Below are positions 1-8,738 of a stretch of 64,000 nt of DNA, piece by piece. The notes beneath the pieces are model-generated. The model searched no databases. It was not told the origin of the DNA and saw nothing but the letters and a program-made list of their open reading frames with translations. The DNA comes from an uncultured Chryseobacterium sp. (GTDB lineage: Bacteria; Bacteroidota; Bacteroidia; Flavobacteriales; Weeksellaceae). The translations under genes were made by a program, and so were the position numbers. Position 1 is the first letter of the stretch, and each line of letters begins with the position of its first letter. The stretch spans positions 186,001-250,000 of the forward strand of contig CAJYGB010000006.1 in NCBI GenBank assembly GCA_913774355.1. Direction: 5' to 3'.

Positions 1-1
1 A

Positions 2-181
2 ATCATCAGCCTTTCCGGGGAATACGACTACATGCTGAAAATTATTGCCAAAGACATCAATTCTTACAATAACTTTACCGTAAATGTGATTTCAAATATT
101 CCGAATATCGGGCAGTATCACAGCTCCATCGTACTTCATGAGGTAAAGAAATCTACGAAGTTTAAAATTGATCTGGATTAA
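2..181 (+). CDS. Lrp/AsnC family transcriptional regulator, C-terminal part
   Basis: Partial gene whose 5' part lies outside the window; frame 2 is open from the left edge to a TAA at 179-181, giving 59 residues. The sequence SGEYDYMLKI, the later NIPNIGQYHSSIVL and the basic tail look like the ligand-binding (RAM) domain that ends Lrp/AsnC regulators, where a strand carrying G-x-YD is followed by a short helix and a last strand. The family binds amino acids and controls amino acid metabolism. It converges on the arginine operon; a regulatory link to that operon is only inference. The DNA-binding half cannot be seen. Confidence 0.8.
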   Translation: MISLSGEYDYMLKIIAKDINSYNNFTVNVISNIPNIGQYHSSIVLHEVKKSTKFKIDLD

Positions 182-382
182 TTTAAAGGCAAAGTTATTA
201 TTAAGACAGCGCGAAATCAGAAGAGACCAAAGCAGTGTAGCCGCTGACGAAGCTCATGAATAAAAATTCGCTTCATCAATCAGCTTGCTGATTCAGTCTT
301 TCTTTGCTCATTTCATCTGCTTATCCGCAAAATAAATCTTTGCGTTAACGAAAACACACGTTAATTTTAGGTCTTCTAATAA
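182..382. other. Convergent intergenic spacer with a short hairpin
   Basis: Spacer between the stops of the Lrp-type gene and argH. A perfect 7-bp inverted repeat (AATCAGC-TT-GCTGATT, 278-293) is followed by a pyrimidine-rich stretch and could end transcription, but it has no clean U-tract. Nothing else is recognised. Confidence 0.3.
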
Positions 383-1687
383 TTAGCCCAGCAATTTATT
401 TTTCACCTTATTAAACTGATATTCAATTTTATCCAGGCAAAGATTCCCAATACTTCCCTGATGGGTATGCTCTAAGTTTTCAATTTTAAAATCAAACGCG
501 TTATTCTCGATCTCCTGCCCTACTTTAACATAAGCATCCCGGAAAGAGCTGCCGTTTTTCACTTCCTCATTGATTTTCTCCACGCTGAACAGGTATTTGT
601 ATTTTTCATCCTCTAAAATCCCGTCTTTCACCTGAATATTAGGCAACGTATAGTTTAAAATCTCCAGGCATTCTTTCAATGAATCGATCGCAGGGAAAAG
701 AATCTCTTTCGTCAGCTGCATATCGCGGTGATAGCCTGATGGAAGATTATTGGTCAGCAGTACAAATTCATTCGGGAGCGACTGGATTCTGTTGCATCGC
801 GCGCGGACCAGCTCGAAAATATCCGGATTCTTTTTATGCGGCATAATGCTGCTTCCCGTGGTAAATTCTTTAGGGAAACTAATAAAATCGAAATTCTGAC
901 TTAAATACAGACAGACATCATAAGAAAATTTGCTTAAAGTTCCCGCCAAAGCTGCCATAGCCATCGACAACATTTTTTCTGACTTTCCGCGCGTCATCTG
1001 CGCATACACCGAATTGTAATTCATTGACCGGAATCCAAGATTATACGTAGTGCTTTCACGGTCGATCGGGAAAGACGAGCCATAACCGGCCGCCGAACCC
1101 AACGGATTTTTATTGATGATATTCTTCACTGAAAACAGCAGTTCTATATCGTCCAGCAAAGCTTCGGCATACGCCCCGAACCACAATCCAAATGAGGAAG
1201 GCATGGCAATCTGCAAATGCGTATAACCCGGAAGCAAGACATTTTTATGCTGTTCTGCCAGCTGGATCAGCAATTGGAAGAACCCATCCGTCAAAGCTGT
1301 AATTTCTCTGATTTCATCCAGCAAATACAGTTTGATATCCAGTAAAACCTGGTCATTTCTTGATCTCGCCGTATGGATTTTTTTTCCGGTATCGCCGAGT
1401 TTTCCGATCAAAAGAGATTCAATCTGAGAATGAATATCTTCCGCATTTTTATCGATCTCAAAATTTCCGTGCTCAATGGTTTCTAAAATTTCCGTCAGCA
1501 GAGAAAGCATCTGCTCCGATTCTTCAACGGAAATAATTCCGACTTCAGACAGCATTTTACAGTGGGCCATAGAGCCTTTAACGTCATATTTTGCCAGACG
1601 TTCATCAAAATCAAGATCTTTTCCTACCGTAAAATTGTTAACCAATATATTCGTGGTGAGATCGTCCTTCTGCCATATTTTTTTCAT
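383..1687 (-). CDS. argH: Argininosuccinate lyase
   Basis: Last step of arginine synthesis: splits argininosuccinate into arginine and fumarate, in the cytoplasm. The 434-residue product has the fumarase/aspartase superfamily signature GSSIMPHKKNP at about residues 278-288 (mobile loop with the catalytic Ser), HTARSRND at 105-112 and GYTHLQ at 154-159, which carry substrate-binding residues of this family. Length is slightly below the usual 450-470, as in other Bacteroidetes. It is the last gene of the minus-strand arginine operon, 147 bp after argE. The ATG at 1687 is the natural start; ORFs running antisense at 1476-1810 are shadows. Confidence 0.96.
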   Translation of the reverse strand: MKKIWQKDDLTTNILVNNFTVGKDLDFDERLAKYDVKGSMAHCKMLSEVGIISVEESEQMLSLLTEILETIEHGNFEIDKNAEDIHSQIESLLIGKLGDTGKKIHTARSRNDQVLLDIKLYLLDEIREITALTDGFFQLLIQLAEQHKNVLLPGYTHLQIAMPSSFGLWFGAYAEALLDDIELLFSVKNIINKNPLGSAAGYGSSFPIDRESTTYNLGFRSMNYNSVYAQMTRGKSEKMLSMAMAALAGTLSKFSYDVCLYLSQNFDFISFPKEFTTGSSIMPHKKNPDIFELVRARCNRIQSLPNEFVLLTNNLPSGYHRDMQLTKEILFPAIDSLKECLEILNYTLPNIQVKDGILEDEKYKYLFSVEKINEEVKNGSSFRDAYVKVGQEIENNAFDFKIENLEHTHQGSIGNLCLDKIEYQFNKVKNKLLG

Positions 1688-1701
1688 AAGTTTCTTTTTT
1701 T

Positions 1702-1835
1702 GTTGGAAGATGAAAGCAGGAGGCCGGAAGTTTACTACTCACTGCCCTATCTTCATTTAATCGTAAAATTTGTCCTTTTTGAGAAAAAGCTTGTTTGGAG
1801 GCATTATTAACTTCCAACATCCCTCATCCTGCTCC
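1702..1835. repeat. Degenerate GGAAG-type inverted repeat pair in the argE-argH gap
   Basis: The 147-bp gap between argE and argH holds a GTTGGAAG...CCGGAAGTTT stretch (1702-1733) and, in the opposite orientation, AACTTCC...CTGCTCC (1809-1835). Together they form an imperfect inverted repeat related to those at 60161-60353 and 61629-61719. It is seen directly, but similarity between copies is loose. Confidence 0.45.
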
Positions 1836-2917
1836 TATAAAATCTTCTCCAGAATCTTGATATAAACCTCAATTCCCTCCGCGATTTCATCAATAAAAAT
1901 AAATTCATCTGCGGTATGGGAGCGGGTACTGTCACCGGGTCCAAGTTTTACCGAGGTGCAGGGAATGATCGCCTGATCCGATGAGGTCGGGGAACCATAA
2001 GTGGTCCTGCCGATTTCCAGTCCCGCTTTTACAAACGGATGATCCCTGTCAATTTTTGAAGAATTCAGCCTGAATGATCTTGCCGTTAAAGCTGATTTCA
2101 TCTGCGACTGGATGATCTCAAAAACTTCTTTGTTTGAATATTCATCTGTTACCCTGACGTCCAGCGTGAAAGTACACGATTCCGGAACAACATTATGCTG
2201 AACACCCGCATGAATACCTGAAAGCGTCACTTTAACCTCACCCAGATAATCCGAAACTTTCGGAAATCTGAAGTCCAGGATGTGCTGCAGGTCTTCCATG
2301 CATTTCACAATGGAATTATCATCATTCGGATGAGCGGCATGAGAAGGCGTACCTTTCATTTCTCCGTCGATCACCAAAAGCCCTTTTTCCGCAATTGCCA
2401 GGTTCATCTGTGTCGGCTCGCCAACGATCGCAAGTTCCACGTTGGGAAGCTGCGGGAATAAAGCTTCAATCCCGTCAAATCCTGAAATCTCTTCTTCTGC
2501 CGTCAGTGCAATTAAAAGGTTATACTTTAAATCTTCCTGCTCATAAAAATGTAAAAAAACCTGAGCCATCGAAACCAGAGAAGCTCCGGCATCATTGCTT
2601 CCCAATCCGAATAATTTTCCGTCTTTTTCTATCGGTAAAAAAGGATCGAGCGTGTAGGCTTTATTGGGTTTTACGGTATCATGATGGGTATTCAGCAGAA
2701 TCGATGGTTTGAAAACATCAAAATGCCTGTTTACCGCCCAGATGTTGTTTTTAAAACGCTTTGTAGGAATATGATGCTTTTTGAAAAAATTTTCAATTTC
2801 TAAGGATGTATTGTATTCATCTTTGCTGAATGAAGGAATTTCAATCAGCTTTTTCAACAATTCTACCGCGTTATTCAGCAATTCTTCTTTGCTATAAACA
2901 GATTTCAGTTCCTGCAT
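1835..2917 (-). CDS. argE: M20 family deacylase of the arginine pathway (ArgE/DapE-like)
   Basis: Zinc-dependent amidohydrolase that would remove the N-acyl group (acetyl or succinyl) from ornithine or citrulline. Visible M20 features in the 360-residue product: metal-binding THHD at 77-80, the bridging Asp in GSNDAG (about 109), the catalytic Glu pair in TAEEE (about 141-142) and VGEPTQ with a further metal-binding Glu (about 167). Because the neighbouring carbamoyltransferase is of the acyl-ornithine type, the likely substrate is N-acylcitrulline rather than N-acylornithine (inference). The start overlaps the 3' end of argB by 26 bp, which suggests translational coupling. Confidence 0.88.
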   Translation of the reverse strand: MQELKSVYSKEELLNNAVELLKKLIEIPSFSKDEYNTSLEIENFFKKHHIPTKRFKNNIWAVNRHFDVFKPSILLNTHHDTVKPNKAYTLDPFLPIEKDGKLFGLGSNDAGASLVSMAQVFLHFYEQEDLKYNLLIALTAEEEISGFDGIEALFPQLPNVELAIVGEPTQMNLAIAEKGLLVIDGEMKGTPSHAAHPNDDNSIVKCMEDLQHILDFRFPKVSDYLGEVKVTLSGIHAGVQHNVVPESCTFTLDVRVTDEYSNKEVFEIIQSQMKSALTARSFRLNSSKIDRDHPFVKAGLEIGRTTYGSPTSSDQAIIPCTSVKLGPGDSTRSHTADEFIFIDEIAEGIEVYIKILEKIL

Positions 2918-3686
2918 GATGGTTTTCTATATGGTTTTTCAGTTCGGTTTCTTTGATTAAAAAAACTTTATTTACGTTATTCCTTATGGCTCCGAGTGCA
3001 TTTTCAAGTTTCGGCAATATACCTTTATGCAGCTTGCCTTCGTTTTTCAGTATGGAAAATTCTTCTTCGGAAATATTTTTAAGGACCGATTCAGGATTAT
3101 TTACATCTTCCAAGACACCCGCCTTATCGAAACAGTACAGCAGTTCCACATCATATTTTGCGGACAGTGCCTGTGCCATTACCGAAGCAATCGTATCTGC
3201 ATTGGTATTGAAAAGATGCCCTTTTTTATCGTGCGTGATGGCAGAAAAAACAGGAACCAGACCAAGCTTCAGCAACTTAACAATCAGCTTTTTATTCACT
3301 CCCTTTTCCGTAATATCACCTACAAACCCAAAATCGATTTCCGCATCTTCCCGCTTTTTAGCCTTGATTAAATTGGCATCCGCTCCTGAAAAACCGATGG
3401 CTTTGCATTTTTTCTGCTGTAGCTTTGCTACGATATTTTTATTGATTCCGCCAGCATAGACCATGGCTACCAGATCCAGGGTATCCTTATCCGTAATCCT
3501 GCGCCCGTCGATCATCTTCTGCTCGATCCCCAGTTTATCGGCCAGTGTCGTGGCAAGCTTTCCGCCCCCGTGAACCATGATTTTCTTTTCCTCAATTCCG
3601 GCAAACTGTCCCAGGAATTCATCCAGCAAATCTTCGTCATCGATCAGTGCGCCGCCTATTTTTATGATGTATAGTTTTTCTTTCAT
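2892..3686 (-). CDS. argB: N-acylglutamate kinase
   Basis: Phosphorylates the gamma-carboxyl of N-acetyl- (or N-succinyl-) glutamate; second step of arginine synthesis. The amino acid kinase fold is visible: IIKIGGAL at the N-terminus (ATP-binding Lys and Gly-rich loop), VHGGGK near residue 40 and NTNADT in the C-terminal half. With the ATG at 3686 the product is 264 residues. An upstream in-frame ATG at 3710 would add MRSLKRIK and is less likely, because family members begin right before the first beta strand. The 3' end overlaps argE by 26 bp. Confidence 0.92.
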   Translation of the reverse strand: MKEKLYIIKIGGALIDDEDLLDEFLGQFAGIEEKKIMVHGGGKLATTLADKLGIEQKMIDGRRITDKDTLDLVAMVYAGGINKNIVAKLQQKKCKAIGFSGADANLIKAKKREDAEIDFGFVGDITEKGVNKKLIVKLLKLGLVPVFSAITHDKKGHLFNTNADTIASVMAQALSAKYDVELLYCFDKAGVLEDVNNPESVLKNISEEEFSILKNEGKLHKGILPKLENALGAIRNNVNKVFLIKETELKNHIENHHAGTEICL

Positions 3687-3706
3687 CTTTATCCTTTTTA
3701 AAGATC

Positions 3707-3767
3707 TCATTCAAACCTTTTCAATCCTCATTCAAACCTTATCGGTTTTAAAAAACCTGTGAGGTTT
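3707..3767. repeat. Short direct repeats and imperfect hairpin upstream of argB
   Basis: CTCATTCAAACCTT occurs twice (about 3707-3720 and 3728-3740), followed by an imperfect inverted repeat: AAACCTTATCGGTTTT (3734-3749) against AAAACCTGTGAGGTTT (3752-3767), pairing at 12 of 16 positions. It fills the argF'-argB gap and could act as a processing or attenuation hairpin inside the operon, or be a decayed intergenic repeat. Confidence 0.45.
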
Positions 3768-3773
3768 AGTCAG

Positions 3774-4733
3774 TTATTCAATACTAAGTTCATCCAGAAT
3801 GGCAGAAAATACGGCCTGCGCCGAGAAGATCCGGTTTTTAGCCTGCTGGTAAATGATGGAGTTTTCTCCGTCCATCACCTCATCGCTCAGCTCTACATTT
3901 CTGCGGACCGGAAGGCAGTGCATTACCTTCGCTTTATTGGTAGCTTCCAGCTTTTCGTTGGTTAGTATCCAGCTCTCTTTCACTTCCGGCATTGCCGCAT
4001 AATCATCAAATGACGACCAGTTTTTTACATAAACGAAATCGGCATCTTTTAAGGCTTCATCCTGATCATGAATCACCTTTGCATCCTTGGTAAAATTTTT
4101 ATCCAGGTCATAACCTTCAGGATTGGTAATCACGAAGTCAACCTCCATTTCCTGCATCCATTCGGCAAATGAGTTCCCGACGGCCTGTGCGATCGGCTTA
4201 ATGTGCGGTGCCCAGGTCAGAACCACTTTCGGCTTTCGTTCTTCCGTCCAGTTTTCGGTAATCGTGATGCAGTCTGCAAAACTCTGCAGCGGATGGCGCG
4301 TTGCCGATTCCAGCGAAATAACCGGAACTTTGGCGTGCTGCTCAAACTGGCTTAAAATGCTTTCATTCACATCATCTTCCTTGTTTTTCATCCCGGCAAA
4401 ACAACGCACGGCAATGATATCGCAATATTGGTTCAGGACTTCGATGGCATCTTTAATATGCTCCACGGTATCGCCGTTCATAACAGCTCCATCTGCGAAT
4501 TCAAGATTCCAGGCTTCCTGGGCGGCGTTTAACGTTAAAACATTCAATCCTAAATTCTGAGCGGCAATCTGGCTGCTGAGACGGGTCCGTAAGCTGGAAT
4601 TCAAAAATACCAGTCCGATGGTTTTTCCTTTTCCTTTCTCTGTTTCCGAGAGCGGGTCCTTTTTTATCTGTAAGGCTTTTTTTATCATTTCCTGTAAGTT
4701 CTCAACATCACTTACCGCGGTAAATTTTTTCAT
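3774..4733 (-). CDS. argF': N-acylornithine carbamoyltransferase (ArgF', probably succinylornithine-specific)
   Basis: Transfers the carbamoyl group of carbamoyl phosphate to N-acylornithine, giving N-acylcitrulline. Visible: the carbamoyl-phosphate loop NSSLRTR (about 45-51; STRT in ordinary carbamoyltransferases), RHPLQSFAD (about 147-155, HPxQ motif) and MHCLPVRRN near the C-terminus. The 319 residues align end to end with what I recall of the Bacteroides fragilis succinylornithine enzyme. The specificity residue (Pro90 in that enzyme, Glu92 in Xanthomonas acetylornithine transcarbamylase) is Val90 here, within GDTVEH. Published exchanges at this site, Val included, turned the acetyl enzyme into a succinyl enzyme, so succinylornithine is the more likely substrate. 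Clear family; inferred specificity. Confidence 0.92.
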   Translation of the reverse strand: MKKFTAVSDVENLQEMIKKALQIKKDPLSETEKGKGKTIGLVFLNSSLRTRLSSQIAAQNLGLNVLTLNAAQEAWNLEFADGAVMNGDTVEHIKDAIEVLNQYCDIIAVRCFAGMKNKEDDVNESILSQFEQHAKVPVISLESATRHPLQSFADCITITENWTEERKPKVVLTWAPHIKPIAQAVGNSFAEWMQEMEVDFVITNPEGYDLDKNFTKDAKVIHDQDEALKDADFVYVKNWSSFDDYAAMPEVKESWILTNEKLEATNKAKVMHCLPVRRNVELSDEVMDGENSIIYQQAKNRIFSAQAVFSAILDELSIE

Positions 4734-5031
4734 TGTAATGGATTTTAAATAGCTTTCGGTTATTGTTTTTTGTTTAGATTTTCACAGATAATTCTATATG
4801 GCTTCGAGAGCCTCAGCCACCGGACCGTCCATCTTTCAAAATAAAATGTTACCTGAAAAATCTTCGATTTTTATCTTCTGTGATCTAAAAATACCCGCAA
4901 CGCTGTAAACTAAAATCTTATGTGATTCATGTGTCTAAAAAGCTTTTGTGACTTTTATGGTTTAAATCCTGCCGAAGTTATAGGCTAACCCCTTGAAAAT
5001 TTTCGATTTTTTCTTCTTCTGTGATCTAAAT
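4734..5031. other. 298-bp gap between argD and argF' with degenerate repeats
   Basis: No credible gene. A motif of about 36 bp, TGAAAA..TTTCGATTTTT..CTTCTGTGATCTAAA, occurs at 4854-4889 and again at 4993-5030, the second copy ending right at the argD stop. A GGCTTCGAGAGCCTCAGCCACCGG stretch at about 4801-4824 resembles intergenic repeat debris. The gap lies inside the operon, so it may be transcribed. Confidence 0.4.
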
Positions 5032-6210
5032 CTAATGTACCTTATGGGTTAAAATTTCCTGTTCTTTTGCACTTAAGCTTTTCAAAACCGTTTTCAGGGC
5101 TGTAATAAACAAGTCGGTTTCCTCTTTTTTAATATTCAGTGCCGGAAGAATCCTCAGGACTGTTTTATCATTGGAGTTGCCTGTGAAAATATGATGATCG
5201 TACAACAGACTGTTCCTTACCTCTGCACAATCCCGGTCAAGTTCAATCCCGATCATCAATCCTTTGCGCCTGATCTCGCTGATATGCGGTAAGCCTTTAA
5301 TCTCCGCTTCAATATAATCCCCCATTATACGGGCATTTTCTATAAGATCTTCTTCTTTCATTACATCCAAAACGGCAATGGCGGCCGTACAGGCCAGATG
5401 ATTACCGCCGAAAGTGGTTCCCAGCATACCGCTGGTCGCCTGAAACTTCGGATGGATCAGCACCCCGCCGATCGGGAAACCATTCCCCATACCTTTAGCT
5501 GTTGTAATAATATCTGCCTCTACTCCAAACTCCTGATGCGCAAAGAAATACCCGCTTCTTCCATAGCCCGACTGTACTTCATCCAGAATTAAAACCGCAT
5601 TATACTGTTCGCACAGATCTTTAATTTTCTTTAAAAATTCCGCCTTCGGGATCATAATTCCGCCGACCCCCTGGATGCCTTCGATGATTGCGGATGAAAT
5701 TTCATGACCGTGCTTTTTAAAAACTTCTTCCAGTTGACCAATGTCGTTCCAACCGGATCTGATGAACCTTTCGTCATAGTTGACAGGAGCTACGATCTTA
5801 GGATTATCCGTCACGGAAACAGCTGCGGAAGTCCGTCCGTGGAAGGAACCCGAAAAATACAGCACTTTGTTTTTCCCGTTATGAAAGGAAGCAAGCTTCA
5901 GTGCATTTTCATTGGCTTCCGCCCCCGAATTGCACAGAAACAGACTGTAATCTTCCAATCCCGAAAGTTCACCCAGCTTTTCAGCCAGTTCGGTCTGTAA
6001 CTCATTCTGAACCGAGTTTGAATAAAAGGAAATTTTATCCAGTTGTTCTTTTAATTTGTTCTGATAATGCGGATGATTATGGCCGATAGAAATAACAGCG
6101 TGGCCTCCGTAAAAATCAAGGTATTGTTCTCCCTTTTCGTCCCAGAGGAATGATCCCTGAGCCTTCACAGGATTGATGTTAAATAATGGATATACGTTGA
6201 ATAAATTCAT
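5032..6210 (-). CDS. argD: N-acylornithine aminotransferase
   Basis: PLP enzyme converting N-acylglutamate semialdehyde to N-acylornithine with glutamate as amino donor. The 392-residue product is a class III aminotransferase: NSGAEANE (about 94-101, phosphate binding), FHGRT (123-127), ILDEVQSGYGR with the PLP-nitrogen Asp at about 210, and the Schiff-base Lys at about 239 in TTAKGMGNG. Length and motifs match ArgD/AstC-type enzymes. Whether it uses acetyl or succinyl substrates follows the rest of the pathway and cannot be read from these motifs. It is separated from both neighbours by gaps of nearly 300 bp. Confidence 0.94.
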   Translation of the reverse strand: MNLFNVYPLFNINPVKAQGSFLWDEKGEQYLDFYGGHAVISIGHNHPHYQNKLKEQLDKISFYSNSVQNELQTELAEKLGELSGLEDYSLFLCNSGAEANENALKLASFHNGKNKVLYFSGSFHGRTSAAVSVTDNPKIVAPVNYDERFIRSGWNDIGQLEEVFKKHGHEISSAIIEGIQGVGGIMIPKAEFLKKIKDLCEQYNAVLILDEVQSGYGRSGYFFAHQEFGVEADIITTAKGMGNGFPIGGVLIHPKFQATSGMLGTTFGGNHLACTAAIAVLDVMKEEDLIENARIMGDYIEAEIKGLPHISEIRRKGLMIGIELDRDCAEVRNSLLYDHHIFTGNSNDKTVLRILPALNIKKEETDLFITALKTVLKSLSAKEQEILTHKVH

Positions 6211-6494
6211 GTTTTACTTATAATTGATAATTGATGTTCATTGAATGACAGCCACTTGTACATTTCCTTTTACCCTGAAGCAAAAGAAACAAAAATTCAA
6301 GACTTGGAAACTCCGGCTAAAATTTCTAAACTCGGACAGAAAGTAAAATTCGTTTTTTAAAGAGTTTTTATATCCGCCACTCAAACAGAGGAAATTTTTT
6401 AACGGAAATTCTTTTAAATTTCTTAGCGTCTGCATTTCCCAAGTCGGTTTTAATGGGTTATAAAAATCACCATTGACTTATTGCCAATTCACCT
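6211..6494. other. 284-bp gap between argC and argD, possible dispersed repeat
   Basis: Many flavobacterial arginine operons carry proC near here, but none is present. A minus-strand open frame (6238-6435, 65 codons) ends in Phe/Cys-rich peptide (FCFFCFRVKG) with no plausible fold; I have a memory of near-identical strings as tiny hypothetical proteins in other Flavobacteria, which would mark a repeat or RNA element rather than a protein. Unverified. Confidence 0.35.
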
Positions 6495-7457
6495 TTAAAA
6501 AGCTATCGGTTTCAGGTTCAGCCCGAGGTGTTCGTCCCATCCCAGCGCAATGTTCATGTTCTGCACCGCCTGTCCCGAAGCACCTTTCAAAAGATTGTCA
6601 ATCGCTGAGTGAACAACTGTCACATTCCCACATTTTTCAATCTGAATCACACAGCGATTGGTATTGACAACCTGTTTCAAATCAATGGCTTTTTCACTTA
6701 CTTTTACAAAAGGCGCATCTGCATAAAAATCCTTAAACAACTGCTGTATTTCCGGAAGTTCTGTATCCGTTTTAACCGTGGAACTTGTAAAGATTCCTCT
6801 TGCAAAATCGCCTCTCCACGGAACAAAATTCAAATTAATTTTATCTGAACTGCGTGCATCCAGCTGTTGCAAAATTTCATCTACATGCTGATGCGTCAGG
6901 GTCTTATAAGCCGATATATTGTCATTTCTCCAGGTAAAATGCGTGGTAGGCTGTGGAGATTGTCCCGCACCTGTAGAACCTGTAATTCCTGTTGTAAATA
7001 TTTCATTTAGCAAACCTTTTTCAGCCAAAGGAAGTAACGCCAGCTGGATCGCCGTGGCAAAACATCCCGGATTGGCAATACTTTTAGCACCTGAAAGCTG
7101 TTTTTTATTGATTTCCGGCAGACCGTAGATAAAATTCCTGTTTCCGAACTTCCCGTCCAATCTGAAATCATTTCCCAAATCAATCACCAGCGTTTCATCA
7201 TTCACTGTATTTGGTGACAGCCAATTTTGGCTCTCTTTATGAGGAAGGCATAAAAACAAAACATCCACCTCTTCCGGCCGGTCTGTAAGCGCTATTTCAC
7301 AAACTCCTTCCAGATCCGGATATACTTCTGATATTTTCGTTCCCGAATTTGAACGGCTGTACAAAAAACACAGTGAAACGTTCGGGTGAAAAGCCAGCAG
7401 ACGGACAAGTTCACTTCCTGTATAGCCGTTGGCTCCTATAATTCCTACTGTTTTCAT
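6495..7457 (-). CDS. argC: N-acyl-gamma-glutamyl-phosphate reductase
   Basis: NADPH-dependent reduction of N-acylglutamyl phosphate to the semialdehyde, third step of arginine synthesis. The 320-residue product begins with the Rossmann nucleotide-binding loop IGANGYTGSEL (about 7-17) and has the catalytic Cys at about 132 in SIANPGCFATA, the family signature. VHSAIDNLLKGASGQAVQN near the C-terminus matches the conserved end of ArgC. It sits 84 bp downstream of argG in the operon. Short ArgC proteins of about 320 residues are normal in Bacteroidetes. Confidence 0.96.
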   Translation of the reverse strand: MKTVGIIGANGYTGSELVRLLAFHPNVSLCFLYSRSNSGTKISEVYPDLEGVCEIALTDRPEEVDVLFLCLPHKESQNWLSPNTVNDETLVIDLGNDFRLDGKFGNRNFIYGLPEINKKQLSGAKSIANPGCFATAIQLALLPLAEKGLLNEIFTTGITGSTGAGQSPQPTTHFTWRNDNISAYKTLTHQHVDEILQQLDARSSDKINLNFVPWRGDFARGIFTSSTVKTDTELPEIQQLFKDFYADAPFVKVSEKAIDLKQVVNTNRCVIQIEKCGNVTVVHSAIDNLLKGASGQAVQNMNIALGWDEHLGLNLKPIAF

Positions 7458-7541
7458 TTATTTAAATACTATTTTTAACAGAATTAATTCTGTCGGTATA
7501 TTTGATGAATTATACATCATGAAGCCTGAAGCCAATAGCCA

Positions 7542-8738
7542 CTAACGATCAGCCTTGTTGATATGATGGTATATGTTTAATGAATTGCTCAGGATTTTGG
7601 TATAACCTTTCACATCATCCCCGGTCCAGGCTCTGTTGGCTTCTCCGTAGCTTCCGAATTGATCGGACATCAGATCATGTGCGGATTCAATTCCATTTAA
7701 AACAAACCGGTACGGATGAAGGGTGATAAAGACTTTCCCGCTTACCGTTTTCTGGGAATCCATTAGAAAAGACTCGATGTTTCTCATTACCGGATCCAGG
7801 AAAAGTGCTTCGTGAAGCCAGTTTCCGTACCAGTCGGACAGTTGGGATTTCATCATTTGCTGATATTTGGAAAGCACATGCTTTTCCAGCAAATGGTGTG
7901 CTTTGATAATTACAGAGGCCGCCGCCGCTTCAAAGCCTACCCTTCCTTTGATTCCCACAATCGTATCTCCTACGTGGATATCCCTTCCAATGCCGTACAC
8001 CGAAGCCAAATGTTCGATTTTCTGAATAGCATATACCGGATGTTCAAAGTATTCTCCGTTTACAGTCACGACCTCACCTTTATTAAATTCAATTTCCAGT
8101 TCCGAAGACTGGATTTCTTTAACCTGCGACGGAAAAGCTTCTTCCGGAAGGGAATTTCTTGAAGTCAGGGTTTCTTTCCCTCCGACCGACGTTCCCCAAA
8201 GTCCTTTGTTCACCGAGTACTGGGCTTTCTGAAATTCACTTTCGTATCCATGGCTTTTCAGAAATTCGATTTCCTCTTCACGGGATAAAGCCATATCGCG
8301 GATCGGCGTGATGATTTCCACATCTGGACACATCACCTGGAAAATCAGGTCAAAACGCACCTGATCGTTTCCGGCCCCCGTACTTCCGTGGGCAATGGCA
8401 TCCGCACCTGTTTCGATCGCATATTTTGCAATCTCCTGTGCCTGAATCGTTCTTTCCGCACTTACTGATAAAGGATACGTGTTATTTTTCAGCACATTGC
8501 CAAAAATCAGGTATTTTACACAAGAGTTATAATAATCTTCCTGAGCGTTAATGCACCTGTATTTTTTTACACCAAGATTCAATGCCCTTTTCTCCAGTTC
8601 TTTTTCTTCTTCTTCCGTAAAACCTCCGGTGTTCACCGTTACGGCATACACCTCATACCCCAGTGTTTCACTGAGGTATTTAGCACAGTACGAGGTATCG
8701 AGACCTCCGCTAAACGCTAAAACTACTTTCTTGCTCAT
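7542..8738 (-). CDS. argG: Argininosuccinate synthase
   Basis: Condenses citrulline and aspartate with ATP to argininosuccinate. The PP-loop ATP pyrophosphatase motif AFSGGLDTS lies at residues 8-16 when translation starts at the ATG at 8738 (398 residues). HGSTGAGNDQVRF (about 115-127) and the GRVGFEAAAA region are further family hallmarks. A longer frame reaches 8789 but adds an unrelated leader, so the inner ATG is chosen. The start then lies inside the 3' end of the GNAT gene (29-bp overlap), indicating coupled translation of the two. Confidence 0.95.
   Translation of the reverse strand: MSKKVVLAFSGGLDTSYCAKYLSETLGYEVYAVTVNTGGFTEEEEKELEKRALNLGVKKYRCINAQEDYYNSCVKYLIFGNVLKNNTYPLSVSAERTIQAQEIAKYAIETGADAIAHGSTGAGNDQVRFDLIFQVMCPDVEIITPIRDMALSREEEIEFLKSHGYESEFQKAQYSVNKGLWGTSVGGKETLTSRNSLPEEAFPSQVKEIQSSELEIEFNKGEVVTVNGEYFEHPVYAIQKIEHLASVYGIGRDIHVGDTIVGIKGRVGFEAAAASVIIKAHHLLEKHVLSKYQQMMKSQLSDWYGNWLHEALFLDPVMRNIESFLMDSQKTVSGKVFITLHPYRFVLNGIESAHDLMSDQFGSYGEANRAWTGDDVKGYTKILSNSLNIYHHINKADR

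Noticed and set aside
1638..1820. 60-codon frame across the argE-argH gap
   Set aside because: Overlaps the argH start and repeat DNA; no coding features.
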